Positions 53,007 through 64,000 of a stretch of DNA of 64,000 nt are shown piece by piece. Source of the stretch: Glandiceps talaboti. Taxonomy: Eukaryota > Hemichordata > Enteropneusta > Spengelidae. Where the stretch lies: NCBI RefSeq assembly GCF_964340395.1, contig NC_135551.1:18048003-18112002 (forward strand), written 5' to 3'. Within the stretch, counting starts at the first letter, position 1. Each line of letters opens with the position of its first letter. The notes beneath the pieces were generated by a model that searched no databases, was not told the DNA's origin, and saw only the letters and a program-made list of their open reading frames with translations. The position numbers were made by a program, and so were the translations under genes.

Positions 53007-55437
53007 TTCCCCTCTTTCCAAAATTTGTAACGCCCTCGTTACAGACTAAAATATCTAAAAAATAATTTACCCTTCATAAATGAAAATTGAAAAGTCTTAG
53101 AAGTAATTAATGCTGTTTCGTATGAAGTGTTAGAAATGTAAAATTTATACGACCCTTGAAAACTAAGATTGCTAAAATCTCAAATTCCGAACCAGATATA
53201 CTTGTTTCGTCAACATGTACTTTAATGAATAAATGACATCAAAGAGAGACATCACAGATAATTAGAAAATTGAATCGTAGAATAATTTTATATCCTGAGT
53301 TGGCTATTGAATTGTGTACTTCTCAATCACATCACAAACATACGTTCGACTGGCCAGTCTTTTTCAATCATTCACACAATCATACTGATAGATATGACCA
53401 TCCATAACATACTGTTCGGGCCCCCTCTATTTTCATTAACACTACCAGACAAGTACAGTCATCAATAGAATTCTCAGGTCTAAAGAACTTTGCTAGGAAT
53501 TTTATATCTGCAGCATTTAAAAGTTGAACATAAAGAAATATAAATAGAAGAATGTTTTAACGTTGACCAAGTTATACCCGATTCATCGTGTACATAACTG
53601 AATTATAACATAAGTATTCCTATCTGAAAGGAATGTAGGTATCTGTCTTGTAAAATCAAATGATGACATTAAATATCTATGCTATGAATAAATATTAACT
53701 CTTAAATATTTCATCACGCCAATATTGAAAATTGTCACTGACAAACGGTCAGCATGCCATATTCGTGATCATATTCCAAATTGAATCTTTAACTGCAGAC
53801 GAAATCAATATTATGAAAAATGGTGTAGCATAAAAGTGTGTGTCAGTGACGTCGTCTTTGTTTAGTGAAGTCAAAATTAACCAGTCAATGTTATTCAAGT
53901 AATCTAAGTCTAGTAACTTGTGATTTCACCCTGATATCAGCTATCAAGAACACTGACCTAAATGTATTGTCTTACAGCTATCCTTAAGTTACACTAACTA
54001 ATCAGCTGTTACAGTCATCAAGAGAAGTCAGTTGCGCCAACACAATCATTGTCGTGTAAGAAACCCTACGTCATTATTTAAACATTACAGGCATCTTAGC
54101 TGTTCATCCATGTTTAAAATTTGACATCTTCAGTATGTTAACGACTTGTACAGAACTATTAAGACCATTAATATTAATCCAATAAGTCAATTTAGTTTTC
54201 ATTACAAGTAACCTGATTGACCATAAGTAGGTTGGCAATTTTCTCATTGCAATTCAATATACCCTTTGAATCTATACCACTAGAAATTATGCACGCAGCT
54301 CAAGTGATAATGGTCCTTTCTGAGGAATTTCATAAATTCTTGCGGAATTTGAAAGGAAATTTGTATAGACATTAACACAGCTCATTTCGGTCGGATCTCT
54401 GTTTTACACCCAATTCGAATTCAAATAGTTATCTTGTACAGCAGATTCAAAAAAATACTATATCAATTTGGTTCCTTCCTTTACCATAGGAACCTTACAT
54501 CACAAAATCATACTCAACGTGTGAGCAACGCATTTATCTGTAGCGTTTTCGGCTCACTACAACTCAGAGTCAACAAAACTTCGAGGAGTTTCCAATACTC
54601 CATACTTCAATAAATATTCTTATTAAAACTAAAATGTTCTCCATAGAAAAATCATTAATAATATTCTTTCTGCTTGTACGCGACTGTTGAGGTGTAAAAC
54701 AGCATCACTGAAATGGTTGTGATAAGAAAATGGATTTCAAAAGTGTTTGTCGTCAAACTAAATCGAGCATACAATTATTATTTCTTACACATTTCTCTGT
54801 ACACACAGTACAAAAATTGCTGATCATGAATAGAAATAAATTCGAGGAATAAAATAATGTCAATCTTTAGCAAATCTCTACTACCGTATGATTAATGGGT
54901 TGTTTGTCCTTCAAAAGTCTTGAATATATAGTTCACATGCGAACTGCTTCGGTCTGCATCAGCGTCCGATACGTGATATCTCCAATCGCATGGCAGCTGT
55001 TCGGTCCCCGTTGAAGGTTTCACTGCTACAACGTTTGTCAAAGTCTCTATCGCTGTCTACTTATTCACAATTCCACGCTTTGAAACACAATCCCGCCTTC
55101 TGAGATGTCTTAGTCCATCACTGCAATATTTTACAAGTTCTAGTTCGAGTTGAATTCCCACCATTGCAACATAATCATTAAAAGTTTCCTTTCGAAAAGT
55201 TCTCGAGTCATCGATTTGTCACTCACCCAGCGGCGTTGTGTTTTCTTCTTCTCAAAGGTTGTCAATTATTCTTCATAAAGTTTACATTTGTCTCATTACG
55301 CGCACAATGGTCCTTCTAGTCCAAGGACGGTTTTTCCACCAATGTAACGAATTTGGGGGGCCTCTACTGTTAAGGTAACCCCCTTCAATGTTACTCTCTC
55401 TCTCTCCACTCTGTACACGGGATCGACTTGGACTTTT
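53007..55437. other. 2.4-kb stretch between the direct repeats
   Basis: No gag-pol frame is visible. A plus-strand stretch near 53,340-53,525 reads DWPVFFNHSHNH, then APSIFINTTRQVQSSIEF, faintly like the end of LINE polyproteins, but this is weak. At 55,343 'tgtaacgaatttgggggg' begins a patch seen only beside the right repeat. Confidence 0.45.
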
Positions 55438-55901
55438 AGGGAATTAGCTCAGACTACACAGTTTTATGTGTAAATCTACACTCGAGACCAAGGCAAACAC
55501 CCAGCATAGTGCCTCGTTCATTGACTTCCCGCGAAGCCAAGTCCTCTTGCCAAATCTGAGCTGAAGTGCCTGTCTCAGTGTGCTTTATTGTGACGTCCTT
55601 AAAGTCTAAATATACATAACGCATGGCCAATGGCCACATAATTAATGCACTCCATATAGAGTTTTCATGGGCGTTATAATACCCTAAAAGTAATTTTAAA
55701 ATATTGATGAATGATCACTATGAATCCTAGATATTTATGAAATGCAGACCGTCGTCTCATGTATTCGAGTATGCTTGGAATCCTGTGTGGTCTAAATCCA
55801 ATATCCTTGAGACAGTCTATTGACCTTTCAGTCAAACTAGGACATGCGATGTTGTTAAAATATTAAGTTTACTGAAATATAAATATGTCATCTGTGACAC
55901 T
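55438..55901 (+). repeat. 464-bp direct repeat, right copy
   Basis: Near-identical to 52,543-53,006. The pair could be LTRs of a non-autonomous element or two copies of one mobile or duplicated unit. The flanks give no clear target-site duplication. Confidence 0.95.
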
Positions 55902-56356
55902 AACATATAAAACACTTGAATATCTTACAGCTATTGTCGAATGTCCGCGGCAGTTACTCCCCTTAATAGTTTATAAAGAATACACTGAATGAAATTATTT
56001 TCATAAGTTCACTGAGCAAATATTAAACAGTGAATCGTGTGAAATGATTTTTTGAAATTAAGCTTAATCTTTAGATTTTATGAGGTGAGAGGGATTTTAA
56101 GGCGAATTAACAGATGTACATTTCAATACTCTGAATGCCTGGGGAAAAAACTGTACACGTGTCAATATGGGTCTCCACATGCATCATTATCCACACCTAC
56201 GCATGACATCGAGGATGAATATTATAACCACCTAGGATGTTTATGTTATGTTATGTTATGTTACCAAGTAACAGATGTGACGTTATGAATCGTATGAACA
56301 TTTCAAATGTAGTTTGTAGCCTGCAAGTATTCATCACATGCTAACCTTGAATGTTG

Positions 56357-56362
56357 TATAAA
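56357..56362 (+). promoter_or_regulatory. TATA box of the secreted-protein gene
   Basis: TATAAA lies 82 bp upstream of the ATG. Transcription starting about 30 bp further on would give a ~50-nt 5' leader. Confidence 0.45.
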
Positions 56363-56438
56363 TTATGGTGCATGCTATGCAGTATTCATCATTTGCAACG
56401 AGAGCATCTATGAGCAACATCTATCTCCTGAACAGAAA

Positions 56439-58340
56439 ATGGACATTACTAGGTAAGTATTAGAAATTATCTCTTTTTGCATTGCTATCTTCGATCATCA
56501 AATGCAATCATGTTGCGAATTTCTGATTTAAGTGCACCATAACTTGTTCAAATAAGTCGTGTTAAATGACTGTTTAATTTATACCAGTGAGTGATTTTTT
56601 AGCATCAGCTTGAAAGTAGTTCAAATGCTATGAGTCGCATAGTTTCTATGTAGTCATTAACTGTGTACAGAGATTGTATATTTTGATGCACAGTGTTTCA
56701 TAATTTGACAGCTGTTTTTAGAGTTACTGTACTAACATGTCAAACATAAAAAAAAAATTCTGGTTGAATAAATTTCGATTCAATTTTAATTCCATGTCCG
56801 AGGCAATTAGTGTCATTCATAGTTCATTAAAAACGCTGAATGAAAATATGTTTATAAGTTCGCTAAGTGGAATCCTGCGTATGAATTATTTTGTATTTTG
56901 TAAGTATAATATCGATAGGGTTGTTATACCTCGAGCTCAATATATGTGGGCACTTCGAAGCGTATGTGTAGGCCTAGCAATTCAATATAGCTGCAGACAT
57001 ACAGTAGATTAGTGTTGATAACATCACCTGTTGTTGCACTATTGTGTGATTTTGGCATAATCCCACCACTGCCACCAGTTCCAAGTACTACTGCTGCCAC
57101 ATACCACCACTACCACTGTTGTTGTTGTAAAGTAATATCATAAGATAGCAGTGAAATACAGTAAAATAAGTGTGAGTTGTGGTTTGCGGAGAGGAGGGGG
57201 TCTTACAGTAGTAATGGGCCGGGGAACAGCACGGCAAGATGCACAGCGGACTAGGGAGAGGGTCACATTTTATGCCACAGACCGGGTTTGATTTCTCTAA
57301 GCCTCCCCTTGCTATCACTGAAGGCTTCCTAAACCATCACTGACAAATTGACTGAACTAAAAGCTCGTATTAAGACATAACTTATAAACAACTCGATGAC
57401 GTCATTTACTCTCTATGTATTAAACAATGTAGGAATTCTCTACTATGCAATATAGAACAGTTCGAACAATGTCGAATGGCAATTGTAAAATCATAGAAGG
57501 CATGCATAGACCATAGACACTCGTCTAAGCATAGCCATTACCATTATACCAGAATAGTTTAGTTAGGATTTTATATAAGATATTTTAACTTGAGCCAAAC
57601 TCTTTAAAATTGTGTCACCTTACTGTTATTCACTACGCAGTAAATGTCATATTTTACATGTAATACAGTTTTAATTTGTCAAAACACGGATTATTTAGTA
57701 TGTTTCATTTCCTTTCGCGTGCGTTTACGAATATGTAATCAATCAACCATCGATGTTAAAACTGTTAAAGTAACTCAACATGGTGTTTCTATGATTGATC
57801 ACTGCAAATAACCACCTATTCATTTCTTTCAGAACCCTCCTCATATGTTATTTGTCAGCCATCCTGATTGTATCTGCTCTTGACGGAGAGTCTGAATATT
57901 CCGTCCGTGGCTCAGATTGGGGAGAGTTTGAAGACGCAGTAGACAACACCGAGACAAATAGCGAGTTCAACAGTGACTACTTCCTCGACAAATATAGCCA
58001 CAGTGGCGCCATTCGATTTTCTAACGCAGGTGGCGACGAAAGCACGGCGAGTGACACGGCGAATTCTGGCTTCCTCTTTCGAGGAGCGAGCTCTGGGAAA
58101 GGTGGTGCGTCGCCTACACTGAGGGACATGCTGAAAATGATAGCTGATATCACGCTGCGGTTAGATCAAGCCGGCAAACTCTCTATGCACAAAAAAAGTG
58201 AGGGGGCAAGCGATCTTCAAAGCGAGAATGATAACTGGAGAAATAGTAGGATTTTTATCAAGGGATTGGACTTCAACGATAACTGGAAAAGATCAAAACG
58301 CGTGCGTCTTACCGAACAAAACAATGACGTTGGAAAATAG
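56439..58340 (+). CDS. Secreted 173-aa protein, candidate peptide-hormone precursor
   Basis: Two exons: 56439-56452 (ATG plus 11 nt, donor AG|GTAAGT) and 57833-58340 (acceptor tttctttcag), joining in frame as MDITR then TLLICYLSAILIVSALDG. This is a typical signal peptide, with likely cleavage after VSA. The mature chain is acidic and Ser/Asp/Asn-rich for ~75 residues, then has a helical stretch (TLRDMLKMIADITLRLDQ), a Lys-Lys, two similar NDNW(K/R) segments, and the furin-type site KRSKR. It ends LTEQNNDVGK-stop. There is no cysteine after the signal peptide. Processing at KRSKR would release a 12-residue tail ending Gly-Lys, the classical amidation signal. I recognise no family, so the hormone role is inference. 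It could instead be an acidic secreted matrix protein. Confidence 0.7.
56453..57832 (+). other. Intron of the secreted-protein gene
   Basis: 1.38 kb, GT-AG. No exon or repeat of note; open frames at 56.74 and 57.09 kb show no coding features. Confidence 0.6.
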
Positions 58341-58596
58341 AATTAATAGCCGTAGAAAAATCACCAACACTTTTGAGTAAGCTGAATGTTTTGTAATTGT
58401 ATTTGTAATACATGTACATGAAAGTCAGAAACCTTTAACAATAACCATATTATAATTTTAGTTGAATGGAACGAAATGTTGAAATACATGGACACTGGAG
58501 TTTCAGTTTTGTTTTAATTGTGATTTAACCTTGCAAATGATTTGTTTTGAATTACATTGACAGCGAATTTTAAAGATTGATGACTTTAAAAATGAC

Positions 58597-58602
58597 AATA
58601 AA
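58597..58602 (+). promoter_or_regulatory. Polyadenylation signal AATAAA
   Basis: 257 bp after the stop codon of the secreted-protein gene and followed by a T-rich stretch, as expected of a working 3' end. Confidence 0.7.
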
Positions 58603-58671
58603 GTCTTTTTTTATCATTGACGTCATGCATATGTTGTTTTTCATTCAACATTTAGAGTCAACACACACAAG

Positions 58672-58687
58672 CGCGCACACACACAGA

Positions 58688-58718
<31 letters not shown>

Positions 58719-58745
58719 CATACATACATACATACACACACGCAT

Positions 58746-58776
<31 letters not shown>

Positions 58777-58925
58777 CATACATACATACCTACATACATA
58801 CATACACACACAGACATGCACGCACGCACGCACACACACACACACACACATATACATACATACATACATACATACATACATACATACATACATACAGACA
58901 TGCACGCACGCACGCACGCGCACAC

Positions 58926-58956
<31 letters not shown>

Positions 58957-59367
58957 GACATGCATGCATGCATGCATGCATGCACGCACACACACACAGA
59001 GACAGACAGACAGACATACATACATACATACATACATACATACATACACACACAGACATACATGCATGCATCCATGCATGCACGCACACACACACACACA
59101 CACATACATACATACATACATACACACAGACATGAACGCACACACACACATACATACATACATACATACATACATACATACATACATACATACACACACA
59201 TACATACATACACAGACATACATACATGCATGAACGCACGCACACACACAGACAGACATACATACATACATACATACATACATACATACATACATACATA
59301 CATACATACATGCACGCACGCACACACACACACGCGCGCGCGCGCCTGCCTGCCTGCCTGCATACAT

Positions 59368-59402
<35 letters not shown>

Positions 59403-59591
59403 TACATACATACATACACAAACATACATACATACATACATACATACATACATACATACATACATACATACATACATGCATGCATACATACATACATACA
59501 TGCATGCATGCATGCACGCACGCACCAACACACGCATACATACATACATACATACATACATACATACATACATACATACATACATACATAA
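58672..59591 (+). repeat. ~0.9-kb compound microsatellite (CATA/CACG/CA/CAGA)
   Basis: Uninterrupted CATA, CACG, CA, CATG and CAGA tracts. Every long open frame across it, on both strands (up to 314 codons), is a simple-repeat artefact. Confidence 0.98.
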
Positions 59592-59623
59592 CTAGACAGT
59601 AGTCACCTCTTGTATAAAATGAA

Positions 59624-59629
59624 TTTATT
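59624..59629 (-). promoter_or_regulatory. Polyadenylation signal on the minus strand
   Basis: TTTATT on the plus strand, that is AATAAA on the minus strand, about 310 bp beyond the stop of the minus-strand exon at 59,935. Confidence 0.5.
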
Positions 59630-59934
59630 CAAACATTTGAAGAGTGAAGAAATATGTACATGACACAGGTGAAACAAAATCAGGTGTTAATTGCGAAATG
59701 ATTGGACATTACAAACATGTAGGATGCTACACCTGATGAGTACACCAATAGATCCACCTTCAAACGATGTACGGTCACTCGTACATCATATCTGCATTGC
59801 TGTTTACAATACTAGTTGCGATGGTGTAGGGGGCCTGTCATTTTAAAGACTGGGGTGGTGTTACATGTCTATATAGAATTTATGAAGCACGTGGGTCATT
59901 TTTAAGGGCATCTCAGTTCACAACACAAATCCGG

Positions 59935-60116
59935 TTATACTGATGCACGCCCATTGCGGTTGATGTCGTCAAATAGACCTTCACTGCGAGTCTCGGTTAC
60001 CAGCATACACAGACTCTTGCCGTTGATGGTAAGAATCTGTGCAACCGAGCGAGACATATATGTCGCTGCTGGCGTACTAGTCGCCATGTGGCATATTTCT
60101 CCATAGCTATAGGTAG
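59935..60116 (-). CDS. Probable terminal exon of an unidentified minus-strand gene
   Basis: Minus-strand frame with acceptor-like AG at 60,117 (or 60,107), reading YSYGEICHMATSTPAATYMS, then RSVAQILTINGKSLCMLV and TETRSEGLFDDINRNGRASV-stop. It is more GC-rich than its surroundings and is followed by an AATAAA, so a 3'-terminal exon is plausible. The 2-kb inverted-repeat element begins ~10-20 bp upstream of the acceptor, so earlier exons would lie beyond 62.13 kb or outside the window. I do not recognise the protein. Confidence 0.4.
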
Positions 60117-60127
60117 CTAAATGGTCC

Positions 60128-61254
60128 AAAATTGAACAGTTGCGGGGCAAAGTGCTAGATCTAGCACTTAGACAGTTTTCGCCGAAGTGCTAGATCTAGC
60201 ACTTCACCAGAAAACAACGAAGTGGGGGACTGTAAACAACGAAGCGATACACGTCACATACATGCGTAATGTAGTCCGTGTACGTGGTCGTGTGGCGCAT
60301 GATCGACTCCAAAACTTATCTTTGGCCGATTGTAACAACGACACGATTTATCTGAAGTTTGTTAAATGTTTGCATTGCCGAGTAAAACGGCCGGTTGAAA
60401 GTTCACGTTGCCGTACGGTTGTGTCCCGGGGTTGAGTGTTCTGTTACAAACATGCCTTGTCAATATCTCGCGGCGCGGTGGGTGGACTTGCGCGATCACA
60501 GAAACAAGTGTTATTATTTTACCCCTTTCATATACAATTGGCTAAAACAGGTCAATATCATCGATATTATCGGCACTGTATTGTATTCTGATAGAAACAT
60601 TCTGATACATATCTCGGGAAACTAGTGCTTGTGTAGACTAGTGGTCGGGACTGTAATTCAGAATCTGCAATCTACTCTGGGACTAGCCACTCGGTATTTC
60701 TTGTACCATGTCTATTTTAGAGCGGGAAAGATATATCAATCGTAACGCCTTGAAATAAATTTGAAAATCACTGAAATCTTTATCGAGTATCCATCTTTCA
60801 GTATAGTCACCTGTGTGCTTATTTTCATTCTAATCCATGAAGTAGTAGAAAAAGAATATTGTGCAAAATCATGTCATAACTCTGGCGACTTACACGAGGT
60901 AGAGCCCCTCCGGGGACACATTTTAGTCATTTATTCTATAAAAATCTTTTAAAATTTCTCCAAACTTTTTGAACGGATAGTTTTACAAAACAGTAGTAAC
61001 GGGTTATTTATAGATTTCTATCAAAACATTAACAGCAATGAAGGGCTGAAATTAAAATTGTTCACACCAATATGTTTTCGCACATATGTTTTCGATAGCA
61101 ATATTTTTTGTCATCTATTAACGATCCAATAATACTGAAAGAAGTGAATATATTCAATAGAAATATAGTGAACATGATATAAACTTACACCCAGACTTTA
61201 TTTTCGTGTTCAACGATCAAGAAAAATCTTCGCTCTCGCATCTAGACACAGACT

Positions 61255-61288
<34 letters not shown>

Positions 61289-62132
61289 AAGAAATTCAGT
61301 TTTCCTTGATATTCTTTCTTTGTCATGCAATGTCACAAATGTCACTGCCATTAAAGCTGCAGTATGAAGTCTGTGACGCACGCCGAACAAAATGTTTCTT
61401 CTTCCTGAAATCTTCGAAGATTCGACTGTATATGGGAGTGCGTTATTTGACGTGACAGCTGTCAAAATGGAGGTCTGCGGTTAAGGTTGTTGGTAGTGGT
61501 GTCAAGCCGTTGTCAAGTACGGAGTTCGAAACGTGGTAGAGAAACGACTACGTGCTATAGTTGAAGTCTGTGACGCACGCCGAACAAAATGTTTCTTCTT
61601 CCTGAAATCTTCGAAGTTTCGACTGTATATGGGAGTTCGTTATTTGACGTGACAGCTGTCAAAATGGGGGTCTACGGTTGTTGGTAGTGGTGTCAAGCCG
61701 TTGTCAAGTACGGAGTACGAAACGTGGTACCGAAACAACCACGTGCTGTAGTTTTCGCCGCATAGAAGTTGGAACATCGAAAAAATACAAAACTGGACGT
61801 TTCTAAAAATTACGAAGTAGAAACTTGGTTGTGCATTGGCAAAACAGACGAAAAACATACGGAAAATCAAACTCTAAGGTCCTTAAACACGGGAAGTAAC
61901 ACTTTACACTGAGAGCAATAACATGTCCATTAGGTATAACATAACATATTTACCAATGACTTAGCACTTTGTCACTCTTTTTGAAGTGCTAGATCTAGCA
62001 CTTCGCCACTTTTTGACAAAGTGCTAGATCTAGCACTTCGCTAAGTGCTAGATCTAAGTGCTAGATCTAGCACTTTGTCAAAAAGTGGCGAAGTGCTAGA
62101 TCTAACACTTTGCCCCGCAACTGTTCGATTTT
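60128..62132. mobile_element. ~2-kb inverted-repeat element with clustered palindromes
   Basis: Terminal inverted repeats: left 'aaaattgaacagttgcgggg' and 'caaagtgctagatc', right the complement ('tttgccccgcaactgttcga' then 'tttt'). Just inside both ends lie copies of the 20-bp palindrome AAGTGCTAGATCTAGCACTT: 60,150, 60,185, 61,984, 62,019 and 62,056 perfect, 62,091 with one change, and a half copy at 62,043. The interior has (CA)n (61,257-61,286), a 197-bp tandem duplication (61,366 and 61,563) and short open frames without a recognisable transposase. Confidence 0.8.
61366..61755 (+). repeat. 197-bp tandem duplication
   Basis: Two copies beginning 'gaagtctgtgacgcacgccg', differing at a few positions and by small indels. 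Confidence 0.95.
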
Positions 62133-62749
62133 GAATTCTTTGTTATGATTATCTCAGTTAACTGACGAAATGAGTCATAATATACGAATGATAATCCAAC
62201 CAATCTAAATTTATTACAGTCTTAGGTTTGATGCTGACTGTCATCATCTTATCTCCGGTCCTATTAGCTACTTTTCTGCCAAAGAGTACACAGATTCCAG
62301 GTTATAGTCAGGTTTACAACCTTGGTTAAGCTTATATTTTCTTGACCAGTCCTGTTTTTCATCCGTTGAAGTTACTTGAAGGAGAACAACACCAACGGCA
62401 TTGTAACATAACTATCTTTACAGTTCTAAAAGATGTCAAATTTGCTTACAGTTTTCAGCAATAATGCTTATCAAAAAACAGAGGTTAAACATCTAATGAT
62501 CTACAGTCTATCCTAAAGTAATGAAATTTTATCAAACCTTATACCCGGGCTTAATTCACTTTTCTATTCCTCATTCAACAAGTCATTGATAATGACATAG
62601 TTTATGTTGTCATTTTCAAACCTGGTTAATGTTGTTTGGCAAGTTGTCTTCATTCTAGACTGTCACTCCAAATTGCACGACAATATAGAATTAATCACAA
62701 GTTACATGTTACCTGAAAACATCAAACTTTTATAGTGGGTCTGAATTGT

Positions 62750-63127
62750 GATTTTAGTGAGTACCAAGAACTCCCACGTTGCTTGCTGCTGGTTGTGGAA
62801 AATCGCCCGGTCAGACGAAGCCAGCTTCAACTTCCGGGTCAAATCAGTCGTTTTCTACCGAAAATTCTTGAACGGTCCGGACCGTTACACAACGAGCCTA
62901 CTAAATTTACTTGCCATGGTTATTTAAAACACATAAAAATCCACCTTTTTGTGAAATTTGTAAACATTCCGGTCCGTATTGAGGAAACTATGACTCGAGC
63001 GAAAACCGGGTCGAAATTTCAAGGCCTCAAGTATGCGTCCCGAATTCGTCGGAAAATCGGTATTCCTAAATGTAATGCCAAAATTTATTTTGCTGGCACG
63101 AAAGAAGAGATGTCAGTTGAGGTTTAG
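62750..63127 (+). CDS. Unidentified open frame, possible terminal exon
   Basis: A frame of about 125 codons follows an acceptor-like 'gtgattttag' (ends 62,757 or nearby) and ends with a stop at 63,125-63,127. Segments: EYQELPRCLLLVVENRPVRR, RFLPKILERSGPLHNEPTKF, KHIKIHLFVKFVNIPVRIEE and YASRIRRKIGIPKCNAKIYF. It is GC-richer and more codon-like than its AT-rich flanks and strongly basic, without an obvious initiator ATG near its start. No family is recognised and no polyadenylation signal is evident nearby. It may be a terminal exon or a transposon-derived fragment. Confidence 0.35.
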   Translation, partial: DFSEYQELPRCLLLVVENRPVRRSQLQLPGQISRFLPKILERSGPLHNEPTKFTCHGYLKHIKIHLFVKFVNIPVRIEETMTRAKTGSKFQGLKYASRIRRKIGIPKCNAKIYFAGTKEEMSVEV

Positions 63128-64000
63128 GCGTTTTCAGTAACCTTTATAACAAATGACAATGTGACACTTTTTGGTAGCAATCACTGGGGTTTATTTCAAG
63201 TATATTATGATTCGGGCATTATTACACGTACAACGAATTTCCCCTTTTTTTAAAAATCAATAACTACACTTTGATTTTCACAGATAACAAATTCTTTAGG
63301 TACTACAAAAGGGTTTTTCATAACAGTATAACATTCTAACATTACAGCTACAGTGATATTTTCTTTCAATTAAAAATATTTCAAAATATCTGTACATCTC
63401 TGGAAAAGAATGACATTTTTAAACTATTCTGTAAATGAAAAACGTAGCTACAATGATACATGCCTTGTGACTTGTTTATGCTTCACATGAATTGCTATAC
63501 ATAACATCAAGTTTGTTGGGCCAAAGTTATCGCAATGTTCCAATAATAAGTGACTTCATAAATGATATATTTTAAAAATTCCAAGTATGATATCCTACCA
63601 ATTTGGTCAACCAAGTAACATATTAATTATATTTAAAATTTTGTATAACATTAAGGGCTATTATTTTCATATTCACCACCTTGTCATATCTGTGTTGGGC
63701 TTGAACTTGAAGGTGTTTGATGTAGTTATACAATTCACGGTGTGCCTGATGTAATAAATTGGTGCAATAATATTGTGATATCTTCAAAATGTATTTTTGG
63801 GGTAGAAATTTGGAAATATTTAAACATGACATATAAACCTCATTTAATTATGTGACTATAACAATAACAATTCCAAGTTCTTTTGGAAAATGGTAGTCAA
63901 TGTCAATATACATCACACTATGTCGAAACTTATGCTGCACTTACAAAATAATGTATACCTTTCTTGCCTTAAGGTTTGAACGAATCAGTTTTGTGATGTA
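63128..64000. other. No feature seen
   Basis: AT-rich sequence to the right edge. Short open frames only. Confidence 0.4.

Noticed and set aside
53007-55437. Full LTR retrotransposon between the 464-bp repeats
   Set aside because: No gag, protease, RT or integrase motif in any frame, and no clear primer-binding site or polypurine tract.
52559-55639. Identical 61-codon minus-strand frames at 52,559 and 55,454
   Set aside because: They lie in the near-identical direct repeats and have no homology or start context to support a protein.
58577-59595. Very long open frames (up to 314 codons) on both strands
   Set aside because: They are translations of CATA/CACG/CA microsatellites in all frames; no start context, splice signals or non-repetitive sequence.

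Overview
The window is intron-rich, AT-rich animal nuclear DNA, probably from a marine invertebrate. The genus cannot be fixed from sequence alone; the repeat style and gene content would suit a mollusc, brachiopod, hemichordate or amphioxus. Genes have many short exons with GT-AG introns. Between them lie decayed LINE reverse-transcriptase fragments, foldback (MITE-like) elements, a 76-bp minisatellite and very long microsatellites. There are no prokaryotic operons and no CRISPR array, and I recognise no tRNA or rRNA gene.

Layout. (1) 1-12.15 kb holds a decayed LINE (1-700, minus), foldback elements, and a SET-domain exon (4258-4454, plus) that resembles the C-terminal half of KMT5A-type lysine methyltransferases but carries a 1-nt frame break. 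A large 76-bp minisatellite (4.6-7.67 kb) follows. Four more plus-strand exons (8200-12145) share one splice phase and end in a stop, so they look like the 3' end of a gene, possibly the same one. (2) 12.3-17.05 kb is nested repeats: ~150-bp and ~300-bp tandem families split by an inverted-repeat element containing a LINE tail and by a 5'-truncated LINE. (3) 17.05-21.0 kb is intergenic or the 5' region of the next gene.

(4) 21,039-49,935 (plus) is the main gene: 23 exons that join in frame to 1,166 codons plus stop, coding for a TRPA1-like channel. It has about 17 ankyrin repeats, a pre-S1 linker, S1-S6 with a GEFEY pore motif, a post-S6 helix and a C-terminal coiled coil. Only the extreme N-terminus (start codon) was not found. 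Its introns carry a remarkable set of long simple repeats and at least two MITE families.

(5) 50-56.3 kb is intergenic and holds two near-identical 464-bp direct repeats 2.4 kb apart. (6) 56,439-58,340 (plus) is a two-exon gene for a 173-aa secreted protein with a signal peptide, a furin-type site and a C-terminal Gly-Lys, so a candidate peptide-hormone precursor that I do not recognise. It has a TATA box and a polyadenylation signal. (7) 58.67-59.6 kb is a ~0.9-kb compound microsatellite. (8) 59.6-63.2 kb has a probable minus-strand terminal exon with its own polyadenylation signal, a ~2-kb inverted-repeat element built around a 20-bp palindrome, and a plus-strand open frame that may be another terminal exon. 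The last ~0.9 kb shows nothing I can name.

The protein-coding genes have no evident functional link. The TRPA1-like gene is a sensory cation channel, the precursor gene would be neuroendocrine if the reading is right, and the SET gene would be a chromatin enzyme.
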